Positions 32,166-45,218 of a DNA stretch of 54,366 nucleotides are shown in pieces. The DNA lies in assembly GCA_001642005.1 (NCBI GenBank), contig LWCA01000116.1, forward strand, positions 1 through 54,366. The letters run 5' to 3'. The notes under the pieces were generated by a model, which ran no database searches, was not told the DNA's origin, and saw only the letters and a program-made list of their open reading frames with translations. Source of the stretch: Intoshia linei. Its lineage: Eukaryota > Orthonectida > Rhopaluridae. The position numbers were made by a program, and so were the translations under genes. Position 1 is the stretch's first letter. Every line of letters starts with the position of its first letter.

Positions 32166-33292
32166 AAAATTATTTTTCACCGGGAATGCGTAGATTCCTG
32201 GGGTTGCAATTTTGTATTTATATCAACTGGAATAAGAATTATTGGTTCTATGTGTCAATTATTTAAAAAATTGAGTTACAGTAACAATATCTTACTAACA
32301 AGTATTTGAAACACTCACTATAGTAAATGTTATCAATCTAAAATCTTAAAATGTGTGATTTCTATTTTAAAAATGGAGGTGGAAATTTTAAAAAAATATG
32401 TGTGAATTATGGGGTTAGGGGAGATTCTAAAAAAGGTTGATAACCCCTGGTCTAAATAAATGCTTCTTAAATCATTAAATGAATTTTTATATTATGTTTA
32501 TAAAATATTTCTATCTAATATAATTTATATTTTTTTTCTAGTTTTCATTCTACTAAATTTTTCAATGTTGAACATTCCACTGTTGAGTTGTTCAACTGCA
32601 TCAAAATCGACATTTTCACCAAGTTCTCTTTCAAATATGAACAACCTTTAGTCTGATAATTTAACTTAAATTGATGTTACTAGCATATAAAATTATACAT
32701 TAATTAATGATAAATGCTCATTATATACATAAAACGTAAACGATGGGTCCTAGAATTTTTTTTTAAATTTTTCACAATGTTAATACACAAATTAAAATAT
32801 TTTAGGGAACATTTATCACGCCAGGAAGGCGGCCGTCCCTGCACCCACCTAGATCCGTTACTGGGATGGATGCCTCACAATAAAAATAATCGTTTTTTTT
32901 GAAATCGTTCGTTCACCGAAGATATACAGGTTATATTATACATTTTTATTTTCCAAACATTTTTTATAATCTTCAAATTTTAACCCTACAGCAACGAATT
33001 TATAAAATTAAATTTATATTAACTGAAACGTTATTTTTTTTATCAATAATTGTTACAAATTTAACATAAAATGGTAAAAAGAAAAGTAACATTCACAAGA
33101 AAAAAGGCCAAAAGTATGGACAAATTTTCAACATCAATGATTTTTATATTACAATCCTTTGCAATAATGGTAACATTCGACTGAAATATTTATAAAGTGA
33201 AAATTCAATTAATTATTTATACACAATTGGTATTTTTAAGTATTTATTAACATGGTACTTAATATATGTCATCACATTGAAAATGACAAAAT
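32166..33292. other. Repeat-derived sequence, no gene seen
   Basis: Begins with Helitron-like interior (TTATTTTTCACCGGGAATG). Around 32820-32875 is a GC-rich patch (GGAAGGCGGCCGTCC ... CTAGATCCGTTACTG) whose reverse, CAGTAACGGATCTAG, looks like a hAT-type element end. Short open frames here are not supported as genes. Confidence 0.4.
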
Positions 33293-33293
33293 N

Positions 33294-33543
33294 TTTCAAA
33301 CTCCCACATTCAGATCCTACGGGTCAAAAATGACAATTGTCATTTTTTTGAAAATCAAACGAGTTGGAGACTTAAAAAAATATATACTCTGATACGGATT
33401 TTAAAATCATAAATGTTATCATAGATTTACATTTAAAAAAATATATTTTTAGGACCAAAACCACAAATTACCCTTTTTTTTTTAATGAAAACAGCCCTAA
33501 AATTAAAAAAATGGGATAATAATTGTTTTTAAAATTCTTTACG
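33294..33543 (+). repeat. Exact 250-bp copy of 28797-29046
   Basis: Every base compared is identical, including the ten-T run, although other copies of this family differ at many positions. It begins immediately after the single N at 33293; the first copy ends immediately before the N at 29047. Most likely one contig end placed twice rather than a biological duplication. Confidence 0.85.
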
Positions 33544-33776
33544 CAAATGTTAACAAAACAAAATTAAGATGGAAAAAAATGGGATAATTGTTTTTAAAAT
33601 TCTTTACGCAAATGTTAACAAAAAAAATTAAGATGGAAATAATTCTTTAAAGTAAAGTGATATGATGGTTCCACTTGAAACAAGTTTGGGGATCACTCAT
33701 TTAAAGAATTGATAATAGTTAATAGTAGGATTTTTAAGTTAGATTTTCAACGTGNTATGATTAATTTTTTTTAAGC

Positions 33777-34334
33777 ATGCCAAAATATGCGAAATCTAAA
33801 TATAAAAAAATTTATCCTAGTGAATTTACTAAGAATGACGATAATTTATTTTGTATGAAATGTTGCTATATTATTTTTACAAAATTAAATTTTGTTTAAT
33901 TACACCACAATTTAGCAAAATACAAGAGTTTTATGCATATTGTCAGTATTGGAAGTTCAATTAAAACATCGAATGACTTTTCATCAGAAATGGGGGAAGA
34001 AATTGTATCTGCGGACATACCTCTAAAAAGTTAAATAACGTCAAGTTAAGAACAACATTTAAAAAAAGGAATAATTTAGCCATCTGAAAATAGAAATAAA
34101 ATTGATGCTTTGTATTTGACAGAAATGGAGAGAATAAAAAAATATTGTATTAATAAATTAATCTTGATCATTATGGACGAAACTGATTTAAATGGATATA
34201 AGTACATTAATACTATGATCGGAACATTAGAAACACCTCAGAATGTAATATTATATGATTGTAAAAATAGTACAAGTAATATGAACGGACAAATGATCAT
34301 TCATACTTTTGATGATACAATTAAAAATAATTAA
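33777..34334 (+). pseudogene. hAT transposase relic (BED-finger type)
   Basis: A frame from ATG at 33777 reads KIYPSEFTKNDDNLFCMKCC, a CGGBP1/BED-like zinc-finger start common in hAT transposases, then degenerates with stops. Frame 34110-34334 reads IIMDETDLNGYKYINTMIGT, resembling the hAT catalytic 'DETTD' segment. The C-terminal dimerisation domain is not recognisable. Broken and inactive. Confidence 0.65.
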
Positions 34335-34819
34335 AACAAAACAAAGAAACTTTTAAATAGAAAATATTTGATTTTGTACGACCCAAATAATACACTTTTT
34401 ATTCATCTTTATTAAGACTTAAATTAAGGATCGGAAACCATTTGCATGTAGTGGACCACTTTTCTATTTTTTACAGATATATTAAAAATAGTGGATATGA
34501 CTAACGAGTACTAAATTTAAAAAAGGTTATGAAATCCTGAATTAGATATTTACGGACATAAGACAACGCTGATTGTTCTACAACTATCTAATAATGGCAA
34601 TACAATTATGTTTTAAAATTTATATAACGGTGCTACTGCCGACAAGGCCCCAGAAATATTATTATTATGACAAATAAAAGATTTTATCACTGTTTAGAAA
34701 AAAATTTAACGAAAAAAACAACACTACGTGAATTTTTTTCCAAAAGTTAATAAAGTTAAATAAATTTCATTTGTAAGTTAAATTTTTTTGTTTTTATAGG
34801 TTAAAAAAAAATCGTCCTA

Positions 34820-36868
34820 GTCATCACATTGAAAATGACAAAATATGTTTTTATAATTTTATTTTTTCTGGAATTTATGCTATTTATGACAATTTTTAGG
34901 ATTGGACTTTTTTTACTTTATTTTTAATATGATACACACATTCTGTCTAATAAATTAAAAAAATGGGATAATTGTTTTTAAAATTCTTTACGCAAATGTT
35001 AACAAAACAAAATTAAGATGGAATAGTTCACTTTAGAGTAAAAAGTAATGTGATATGACGGTTACACCTGAAACAAATTTTGGAACCACTCTTTTAAAGG
35101 ATAGTTAATAGTAGGATTTTTAACGTGAATTTATTTTTTTGGTATAATAAAAGANATTTTATTTTTAATATTATACACAGATTCTGTCTAATAAATTNTT
35201 TTAAAATCATAAACATTATCATAAATTTAAATTTAAAAAAATTATATCTTCAGGGTCAAAACCCTAAATTACCCTTCCTTTTTTTTGAAAACAGCCCTAG
35301 AATTTCAAAAAATTTACAGGTGGTAAAGTTGTATCATGTTAATACACATAAAAAATTTGAAACCGAATAAGTGACGACTTCTCGGTAAAAAAAGCATTTT
35401 AGTATTTATATATTTTTTTTACAAATCATTTTATTAAAACAATAAATGTGAAATAATTAACATTCCGAAAATTTAAAAAAAAAATTATTTTGAAAGCTTA
35501 TTCCAGTTGATATAAATACAAAATTTCAACCCCAGAAATCTACGCATTCCCGGTGAAAAATAATTTTTAATATATAATCAACTAATATTTTTCAAATATA
35601 TCGATTAAAATCAAAAATTGAAAATGTAAATATTGATCTTACAATTTCGAAAAAATGTGGATTGTACGTCTACACATTTCCAGTAAAGACATATGGGTGC
35701 AAATCTATATCTAAATCTATATAATTCATTCCTTCGGAATGATTTTTCATTGCTACCCTATTTTTAAATTTCAAATTTTCATTTTCAAAAAATTTTGTAA
35801 ACTTTAATTAATTTATGACATTACAACAACGTAATATAAAATATAAAATTAAATTTATACTAACTGAAACGTTATTTTTTTTATTGATAATTGTTACAAA
35901 TTTAACATAAAATGGTAAAAAGAAAAACTACATTCAGTAGCTAACAGTCCAAAATAATGAAGATGAGACGTCTCAATGAGTATCAAAAAGAACATGATAT
36001 TCGAAATAGATAAGAAAAATTGTTTTTTTAATTTTTTTTAATTAATCATCATACTGTATTCATTCTGATTTACATTTAGGAAAATTTTTAGTAGACAATC
36101 CAATTTTTTTATAAAACAAAGAAAAAAGGCCAAAAGTATGGACACATTTTTAACACATCAATCATTTTTATATTATAATTCTTTGCAATAATGATAAATT
36201 TCGACTGAAATATTTATAAAGTGAAGATTTAATTAATTTATACATAATTGGTGTTTTTAAGTATTTATTAAATTGGTACTGAATATATGTTATCACATTG
36301 AAAATGACAAAATAGGTGATTATAATTTTATTTTTTTTGGAATTTATGCTATTTATGACAATTATTAGGATTGGACTGTTTTTACTTTATTTTAATATTA
36401 TACACACATTTTGTCTAATAAAATTGGACTGTTTTTACTTTATTTTTAATATTATACACACATTCTGTCTAATAAAATTAAAAAGTTTTAACTTTATTTT
36501 TAATATTATACACACATTCTGTCTAATAAATTAAAAAAATGGGATAATAATTGTTTATAAAATTCTTTACGCAAATTTTAACAAAACAAAATTAAGATGG
36601 AAAAAAATGGGATAATTGTTTTTAAAATTCTTTACGCAAATGTTAACAAAAAAAATTAAGATGGAAATAATTCTTTAAAGTAAAAAGTAATGTGATATGA
36701 CGGTTCCACCTGAAACAAAATTTGGGACGACTCTTTTAAAGAATTGATAGTTAATAGTAAAATTTTTAAGTTAGATTTTCAACGTGAATTTATTTTTTTG
36801 ATATAATAAAAGAGTGCCCTCGGCAGAGCTAGGTGCTGTTTGTACGTAGTATTTAACAGCCAAACTAG
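34820..36868 (+). mobile_element. Helitron-like copies, rearranged, ending in CTAG
   Basis: Plus-oriented family sequence interrupted by Ns at 35155 and 35198, with part (35470-35720) in the family's usual interior order. It ends with GTGCCCTCGGCAGAGCTAGG, the hairpin region and CTAG at 36865-36868 followed by T. Probably two or more copies joined by the assembly. No Rep/helicase coding seen. Confidence 0.55.
36372..36530 (+). repeat. Three tandem ~54-bp units inside the Helitron-like copy
   Basis: The unit (TTGGACTGTTTTTACTTTAT ... ACACATTCTGTCTAATAAA) occurs three times in a row with small changes, while other copies have it once. A downstream block (AAAAAATGGGATAATTG ... AATTAAGATGG) is also doubled at 36530-36665, and similarly near 33510-33640 and 39345-39475. 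Confidence 0.8.
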
Positions 36869-36869
36869 T

Positions 36870-37860
36870 AAATAATAAAAAATAATTAAAACTTACAAAT
36901 AAAATTCAAAATTCGCAACAATCAACTTGAATACCCATAGTAAGCTAACTTGAAAAGGCCAATACATTGATCCGTTGCATATAAATGATTTGCAATTGAA
37001 ATATAACTTAGATGCACCGAGTCCTGGAACTATAATAAAAACTGTATTAAATCTAATAAAACCAAAGAAATATCTGCATGAAGAATTCCAATGATTTATC
37101 AGCTATTTATAGGTATATTGACATTAAATATTTTCAGGGATTATCACAATTTGAAGCCTTACTAAATTTATAAGAGACTAGTAAAATGTGTTAAAATACG
37201 ACAAATTTTTAAAATTTGAAAATTTAATTGTGTATGTATTGTTCATCTTACTGGCTTCGATTAGTAGAAAATTACCAAATTTGTATAACTGTATTTCGAA
37301 AATTAAAAAGATTTCATACAATTTAAAAAAAACAACATTATTTGCTCCAGTCACTACCATTATATTTAAAAATGCATGTAGTTTTATTAGATGTACACTA
37401 ACCTATCACAACTGGTGATTGTTTGGTATATGCTATACAAAAAATTGAACAGACCAAAATAGAAAATTTTAACACATTCATTAATATTGTGTAGAAAAAT
37501 TTAACTGTATATTAATGTAAATATATCATTTGTACTATAGATTCTGTATCTAAATACGACGTTAAAACTTGTGTAAATACATGTAGATTATACATTGTAG
37601 AATATATTTTTAATTGGTTTCGAAAATTTTCAAAGGCAATTCGTAACATAAAAAATAATTATTCATTTTTCACCGTGAACTACTTTCTGTTTACTCAAAA
37701 AAGGTATATTTGAACACAGGTTAATGAATATTAAATGATCAGAGTAAAGAAGTAATTCCGAAATGGTGCGCCAGAAGCTGAATCTGATTTTTTTTAAATT
37801 TACATTATTTATTTTAACGATCTATAATTTTAAATTTTCATATAAAACCAATTATAAATT
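36870..37860. other. AT-rich interval, no gene seen
   Basis: Open frames on both strands around 37180-37420 overlap each other and are short. I see no splice structure, domain or repeat terminus that supports a gene. Confidence 0.35.
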
Positions 37861-37861
37861 A

Positions 37862-37930
37862 CCAACTTGGCTGTTTTGTACTACGTACAAACAGTAACTA
37901 GCTCTGCCGAGGGCGGACTTATCTAATTCT
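37862..37930 (-). mobile_element. Helitron-like 3' terminus, diverged
   Basis: Minus-strand end with the CCCTCGGCAGAGCTAG block and the TACGTAGTACA hairpin. The final CTAG has decayed (CAAGTTGG). One of two recognised termini lacking CTAG. Confidence 0.5.
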
Positions 37931-38309
37931 ACCAAAAAATAAATTCAATAATAAAATCTTTGTTAAAAATATTACTCATTATTAACAATCATTTATAGAA
38001 TTCATTCCTAAACTTGAATTTCACATTATCTTATAATTTAAAATGAATAATTCCCACTTAATCTTATAATGTTAGCATTTTGGTATAGAATTTAGAAAAA
38101 ATAAATTTGTATATTCATTATCTTCTTTCGATGATTAAAAAATATTAATTTTGTATGAATAATTAACGGAAGCAGCCGTTTAAAAACATATTTTGGATAA
38201 ATTTTACCGACATTGCAAAGCATTGTAATCAATGCAAAAATGATAATAACAAAGTTGTACTTTTCGTTGTTGTAGTGTTAAAATAAATTTCGTTAAATTT
38301 TTCGAAAAT

Positions 38310-38820
38310 GAAAAATTGCGAAGGAATGAACTATATAGATTTTCACCCATATTTTTTTATTGGAAATGTGTAGAAGTTCAATGCACATTTTTTTTGAAAT
38401 TGTAGGATCAATATTTATATTTTTAATTTAATCGAAATACAGACTTATGGATAGTTAACATTTGGTTCCGAATTTTTTTAATGTTCACTATAAAAAAATA
38501 ATGAACAATAAAAATAACAGTGAAATTAAACATTATTAATTATGAATCTAAGTTTATTTTCTATATAAGACAAGTTAGTATAGTAACATCCGTTAAGTTC
38601 ACTATGAACAAGTCTGACTGTATTTGAAAAATATTGGTTGATAATACAGTCAAACCTCAATTTAACGAACAGCAACTTACATAAAAATTTCTTGTTCGTT
38701 AAAAAAAGTTAACGAACAAACAAATTTATTTTTAATTAGTTTATTTTTTTATAAAAATCACATATTGTTTTGGGTTTTTTTTTAATATAGTTTATATTAT
38801 ATTATTTATATATATTATAT
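38310..38820. mobile_element. Second copy of the Helitron/pogo-MITE/Tigger nest
   Basis: Repeats the arrangement at 30590-31030: Helitron-like flank, pogo-type MITE at 38440-38620 in the same TA, then the Tigger left end from 38647 in the same second TA, cut at the N at 38821. The copies differ by substitutions and small gaps, so this is not simply an assembly duplicate. Confidence 0.8.
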
Positions 38821-38849
38821 NAAAGATTAATTGGATAGAGCCTATTCCA

Positions 38850-39668
38850 GTTAATATAAATATAAAATTTTAACCCAAGAAATCTATGCATTCCCGGTGA
38901 AAAAGAATTTTTAATACATTATCAACCAATATTTTTCAAATGTTTCGATCAAAATAAAAATTGAAAATGTAAATATTTATCTTACAATTTCAAAATAAAT
39001 GTGCATTGAACGTTTACACATTCCTAATAAAGAAATATGGGTGAAAATCTATATAATTCATTCCTTCGCAATTTTTGAATTGCAAATTTTATTTTTCAAA
39101 AAATTTTGTTTAAAATTTAAATTAAAACTACAACAACAAATTACTAACAGTAATACAACTTTGTTGTTATCATTTTTATATTTATTACAATTTTTTGCAA
39201 TATTAGTTAAATTCAAATTCATAAATAAAGTTAAGTTTTTATAATTTTATTTTTTCTGAAATTTATGCTATATATGACAATTTTTAGGGTTGGACTGTTT
39301 TTACATTATTTTTAATATTATACGCACATTGTGTGTAATAAATTAAAAAAATGGGATAATAATTGTTTTTAAAATTCTTTACGCAAATGTTAACAAAACA
39401 AAATTAAGATGGAAAAAAATGGGATAATTGTTTTTAAAATTCTTTACGCAAATGTTAACAAAAAAAATTAAGATGGAAATAACACTTTAAAGTAAAAAGT
39501 AATGTGATATAATGGTTCCACCTGAAACAAGTTTGAGAACCACTCATTTAAAGGATTGATAATAGTAAATAGTAGGATTTTTAAGTTAGATTTTCAACAT
39601 GAATTTATTTTTGTGGTATAATAAAAATGTGCCCTCGGCAGAGGTAGGTGCTGTTTGTACGTTGTACA
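38850..39668 (+). mobile_element. Helitron-like element, 3' part, cut by another repeat
   Basis: Plus-oriented family interior followed by the CCCTCGGCAGAGGTAGG block and hairpin. The terminal CTAG is missing because sequence starting CATTAGGGTGTC takes over at 39666. Confidence 0.6.
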
Positions 39669-41240
39669 TTAGGGTGTCTCTTTTTTTTTAAAAATTTAAA
39701 ATATTGTTGGACCCTCTATAATAAATGCAAGTATTTTTAGAATTATATAATCATACTGCAAACATTTTTAAAAAATATTAAATAACGAATGTGAGGTCAC
39801 CAAAATGAAAAGTTCAATTATTTATTGAAAATAGAACTTTATTTATATATTAATATTAATTTTTTAGCAATAATTACATAATAAACGATTTATTTATATA
39901 CATTCATGGTGGATACTATTTTTTTAATTTCGCTTTTTGTCTTTGAGAGAATTCTTGCTTTTTATATTTCACTAATGCCCTCTCTGCGTTATCGTTAACG
40001 ACGGGTGCGCATCCTACCTTTGAAATGTTATAGGAAATGTAATTATTATGTTTATTGAATTACTTTAATGATGTTTTACTCAAATTTTTAAGATTTGAAA
40101 ATTTTTTTACTAAGAAATAACCAATTCTTAATCATTAATTGATCCTTTTTTAGCGTCAGCAGCCTGTAACCAAAACAAAATTTATCCATATGCACAAAAA
40201 ATTAAAAATGACATTTTAGTCGATCTATCAGACGTATAGTTACGTATTAAAAATACATCAATTTAGCCATCCAACGAGCTTTAGCTACAGCACCAGGCTT
40301 TAACAATTTTACACTATTTCCTGTTTAAACTGACAGGAATAAAGAGCAACATTCTATATAGTCAGCACGAAAATAATTACTCAAGTTCGAAAGTTTTTTG
40401 ATTGTATTAGTAAAATTAATTCCTGTTTGATGTACTTTTGGTGGATTATATATTATTTTAAGAATTATAAAATCAGGCGCATGAGGACTTCTAAGTGCAT
40501 TTGTATTTTTTAAAATATTATTTTTAATTTTTTTTTAATTTGTTGAATCGTAATAATATTTAAGCAAGTTTTGGTATATATCAAATATTTCTTTAGCTAC
40601 CTGTCTCAAAGGAAAGAATATTATATATTTTGTTAATCTTATAATTTGGCGTAAAACCTCGTTTATTGGTTGTAGTTGGTAATTTGTTTTTATTAAATTG
40701 AAATTCTATGTGAAAACCAATTAAAGTATTACCACTTCTCTTCTGCATATTGAAAATTTAATTTTACTTGTTTATTTCCATTTGGACAGGTAGCAAAGTT
40801 AAATTATTGTAACCAGGTGCAACCTCAAAAGCTCGATGGATGTGTCGCCTGATATATGCTATGTTTTAGAGTCTAAAACCATATATTCTCAATGTAGACA
40901 GATCTGAATTAATGCTATCTTTGTTAAGATTTACCGGTACGGTTACATTAAGTTTTGGATGGATGTGACCAACGCTAAAAATGCACATCGCAATGATGTT
41001 GAAATAGAAAAACGTTATCACAAATTAAACATTGAATCAACATCGATGAAGCTATATTTGATGTTGCGTTTGATAAACATGACAATCACAATTACTAGAT
41101 GGGACTTAATATTACAAATATTGGGGTTGCACCAGTGGTTAATGATGCTGCTGAGCGAGCACTATCTAAATCAGTGGTTTTCAACCGGGGGCCGCGAAAT
41201 TTATAAATTTGCAAAGTTCAATTTCATCGTCAATTATAAT
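39666..41240. mobile_element. Unclassified transposon remnants
   Basis: Two degenerate coding pieces share the motif APVVND-x-AERAL: minus strand at about 39930-40010 (followed by a Lys-rich end and stop) and plus strand at about 41125-41155 (GVAPVVNDAAERALS). I associate this motif with a transposon-borne protein seen in many invertebrates but cannot name the superfamily. CATTAGGGTGTC at 39666 may be one end; CAGTGGTTTTCAACCGGG at 41173 looks like a hAT terminus. Several elements are probably mixed. Confidence 0.45.
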
Positions 41241-41810
41241 TAATAAAAATGAGTGGCATTTAGTATTACACTAGATTGGTCATTAATACAATATGTAAAA
41301 CAATTGTATTGAGGGAATCAACACGCAAGTACTTAGTTAGCAGACGATTTGCTGTAAATGAATAATACTGAAAGCGAAACAACGTTTTACCAATAACAAC
41401 ATCACTATTTTGCATTCAAACAAAAATTGCAAGCCTATAGCAAATTGTTTCAATGCAATAAATACCAAATGTTATTTGCACAGTATTCAAAGAATTTTAT
41501 TGAGTGTCGTTGTAGAAAAGTCTATCATGGAGCCTATCTGTAATTATTGCTATACTATTATTAGTGTAATGAAAATACTATCTGTGCAATAACAATACGT
41601 TGGAATAATATAAAAACGTGTTGCTATATCCACTATTGTACATAGTAAATCATGAGCCAATGTCAACAACCTTTGAGTAAAATTTAGTTCATTCATTCGT
41701 TGTATACATATCCAATCAAATATTTTCAGTATTTACGAAAATTTTTTATATTTGAAGTAAATTACATATACATTATTAACCGACTGAGAATAATCCACAT
41801 TTAGACATAT

Positions 41811-44664
41811 ATGAACAATGTCAAAAGAAATACACAGGTTAAATTAGAATCTAAAGAAAATATCAATTCTATAAAATCGATAAGAGCAAACACATCGGTA
41901 AATATTTACATTTACATTGATATATTCTTTAGCAAATGATTAATGTGGGACAAAGTCCCCCAGCTATATGTCAACCTCCGTTTATTTCAATGGCCGACAG
42001 TGCCACCAGTCAAATCCAGTTTTTATCAAATCAAAACAATTTACAGGTATTTCTTCTTGATTTAAAATTTTACACAAATCAGCAGTTTATGCCACAGTGT
42101 GGATTGCTACCGTCAATGGGAAATTTCCAGTTTAATCAAACTCTAAATCAAAATAATGGTATCGTTAATCAAACTACGTCTTCCAATGTGTTACAATATC
42201 AAAACCACCAAATACCTTTAAATACTCAATTATCTTCCCAAACAACTGTTATACCCAATAATATCATTTCAAATCACTCCATTGTACCTGCTCATGATTT
42301 TATTCAACTTCCGAATGGTCAAATAGTACCCACCTTTCTGGGTATGATTGGAAATCAGCCATTAATTATGGTTAATTTTTTAATTTTTGCAGTCCTTGAT
42401 TAATGAATGATAGGTAATACCGCAAATACAAAATATAGATGTCAACCGTACAAATCAAAACAATTTTGTGAGGAAAAATGAGAATGAAATGAAATTATTT
42501 TTTTCAAATCGTTTAAATGAATTTGTTACTAATTCTACAAAAATTAAAAAAAAATCTGAAGAACCTTTATATGTAAACGCTAAACAATGTAAGTTAAATT
42601 CTACATTATAAAATTATGATTAGATGACCGTATTTTGAAACGAAGATCAGCTCGGGCCAAGTTAGAGAGAGACGGTAGAATTCCTAAAGAAAGAAAGGTT
42701 TTTTAATTGATCTTTTTAGCTTCAATATTTGTTTTAGTAGAGGGTGTTACCTGTAAATTTACAGTATGACTCATTAATAATTTCGCGATTTGGCTATAAC
42801 ATTTACAATAAGTGATTTGATACTACACTAGAAATAAGCACCCGGAAAATACTAATTATTTTTTAAATATGTACAATAATAATGTACACTGTACGTTTGA
42901 AACCCGGTCTTAACGTATAATAATCAAACTATAATGGCTTATGGTTGTCCACAGCGAAAATAAGGTTGAGAGACATTCGTAGATTTAAACAGCTGTGTAT
43001 AGAAATGAAATATAATCATAGAATTCTCCTATTTTATACCGAGGTCGTTGGTTATGTAAAGGATTTTTGTAATTGTAGAATCGTGAATTATTTTAAAAAA
43101 TTTTGTTTTTGTTAATAAAATAGTTTCGAAATGAAAAAAAATGAATACTAAAGTATTTTTTTGACCGTGAAGGCGTAACTTTGTCGCATTAAAATTCATT
43201 GTGTTTTTATTTATTATTTAACTGGATATAACTGTATCAACTTTATTTTTTATTTTAAATTCTAGGACTATATTTATTTTTTAAAAAAAGGGTAATCTGG
43301 GGTTTTGGCCGTGAAGATATAATATTTTGAAATTAAAATTTATCATAATGTTGATCATTTTAAAATCCTTATCAAATTGTGTATTCTTTATAATTCTGGG
43401 ACTCGTTTGAACTTCAAAAAAAGGATAATTTTAGTTTTTGACCTTGAAGGACTTAATTACTGAAAATGACATTTTCGATGAAATATTACCCTCGGAAAAC
43501 TGTATTAGAAATGAATACTCTTAAAACCCTAAGCCTGTTACTTTCTTAAGTAAATGGTAACAAATAAATAAACAGACATACATTTTAACATGTATATAAA
43601 ACTGGGTGTCTGTGTATCTGTCTGTCTGTTTGTTATGGTTTATTTTAATAACTAAGGGTCTTAGAGTTTTAAAAATTCCACATTTCTAGTACAGTTTTTT
43701 CCGGTGGAAAAATTAAGATAAATTTTAATGTCAGAAACGTGCATCTTACAAGACAAAAACAGTATTTAACTTTTTTTTAAAAATCAAACGAGTCTTATGA
43801 TTTAAAAAATATAGACTCTGATACAGATTTTAAAATCATGAAGATTACCATACATTTAAATTTCAAAACGTTATGCCTTCAGACCCAAAACCACAAGTTT
43901 TCTTTCATTAAAAAATGGAAATAGTCCCAGAATTTAAAATTTTTTTGATTACTATACCAAACGGGGTGTCAAACTGCTCACCCGCTCATACTGTGACATT
44001 CGTTAATATTAATATTGTCAATAACCAACGTAGCTAGCCAACTTTCGCTGTAGATAACAAGACATAAAACTAGTTTCAAATATTTTTGATTGTAAGGGTA
44101 ACAGATTAAGTCTTAATAAAAATAATTTAATAATTAATAAAAAATAAATTAAAAAATTAATTTTTATCTTAATAATTTGTCTTAATCATTAAGACAAATA
44201 AAATAATAATGAAATGCATGGTAAGTTTAATTGTTGTATTTTAAACATCATGTAAAAACGAAGATGATAATAAAGTGTAATTGTACCTTAAATAAATGAT
44301 ATAAATGTAAAATAATAAATTTAATAATTCTCAAATATCGTTCGCTTTTTTTCAATTGCTCACTTGGTAAATTTTTGCTATAAATCATAAGGATATTTTT
44401 CATAACGACTCTTGAAACAGTTTATTATATTAATATATATTAATTTTGATTTATTTTTAAATTTAGAGATATTTACACGAAAGTAGGCACCGACACGCTA
44501 TGAATCGATGCCGAGGGAATGGTGGACGATTTCACACAAAAAAAGTAAAAATTGAAAATCCTGAAAATTTAGATTATACACCTATCCCAAATACCAACCC
44601 TATTATGGTAAATTCATCTCAGACCTCATACATAAATGTAAATGAAAATAAAGTTAAATTGTAA
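41811..44664 (+). CDS. NFYA: NF-YA, CCAAT-binding factor subunit A
   Basis: Six exons (41811-41897, 41933-42046, 42083-42370, 42414-42588, 42624-42697, 44467-44664) join in frame into 311 aa ending TAA. The N-terminal two thirds is Gln/Asn/Ser-rich, as in the NF-YA activation region. The conserved core reads EEPLYVNAKQY|DRILKRRSARAKLERDG, then PKERKRYLHESRHRHAM and GNGGRF: the first part is the NF-YB/NF-YC contact helix and the second the CCAAT-contacting helix and GXGGRF motif. Early introns are 34-43 nt; the last (42698-44466) is 1.8 kb and contains repeat sequence, splitting the two halves of the DNA-binding core. NF-YA is a nuclear trimer subunit. The ATG used lies after an acceptor-like TTTAG, so an upstream exon is possible. 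Confidence 0.97.
43040..43990. mobile_element. Head-to-head Helitron-like fragments in the NF-YA intron
   Basis: Bases 43040-43540 carry the family interior in minus orientation (TGACCGTGAAGGCGT, GGTAATCTGGGGTTTTGG). Bases 43590-43960 carry the 5' region in plus orientation (TGTTATGGTTTATTTTAATA, ACAGTTTTTTCCGG). No terminal CTAG. Non-coding. Confidence 0.55.
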
Positions 44665-45218
44665 ATAATAAATCATTATTTGTATTAATAATTTATAATA
44701 AAATTTTACATGCTTATGTTTACATTACAGTGTTAATTCTTATCGACTGTAGATAATGTATATTTTTTAATAAAAAATAAAATGGGTGTTATATTTGAGT
44801 ATTGTGAATTAAACACGACGTATTACTTTGTAGTTAATGAACTTTTTGAATCTAGAATCTAGATTAATATAAAACGTAACATGACGCCCAACATGTATTT
44901 ATACCTATCGATTTTGTACAAAATTTGCATTTTAGTTTTTTCATTTTTAACATTGATTTATATTTACGACAGACATGCAATTTTTCCTTACATATTTGTG
45001 TTATACAAGTATATACATTAATTAAATATTTAATAAAAACAGATTATTAACTTTGCATTTACAATACAAGAACACTTTTCAAATTGATATGCTCTTCACA
45101 AGGACACACAATGGGAAGGTAATTAAAATTGACATCTATTAAATCTTTGCCGATAAGAAGTGAATTCACTGAACATGGACTACAGAACATATTTAATTAA
45201 TTTGATGAATTCTTTTAG
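44665..45218. other. NF-YA 3' flank / LDLRA gene 5' flank
   Basis: AATAAA around 44697 is a plausible NF-YA polyadenylation signal. ATG-led short frames at 44974 and 45089 might be the signal-peptide exon of the next gene but I cannot join them confidently. Confidence 0.35.

Noticed and set aside
36316-36534. 72-aa hydrophobic ORF with internal repeats
   Set aside because: It is a translation of three tandem repeat units in a non-coding Helitron-like element, not a membrane protein gene.
37178-37418. Overlapping short ORFs on both strands
   Set aside because: Both are AT-driven, mutually antisense and without splice or domain support.
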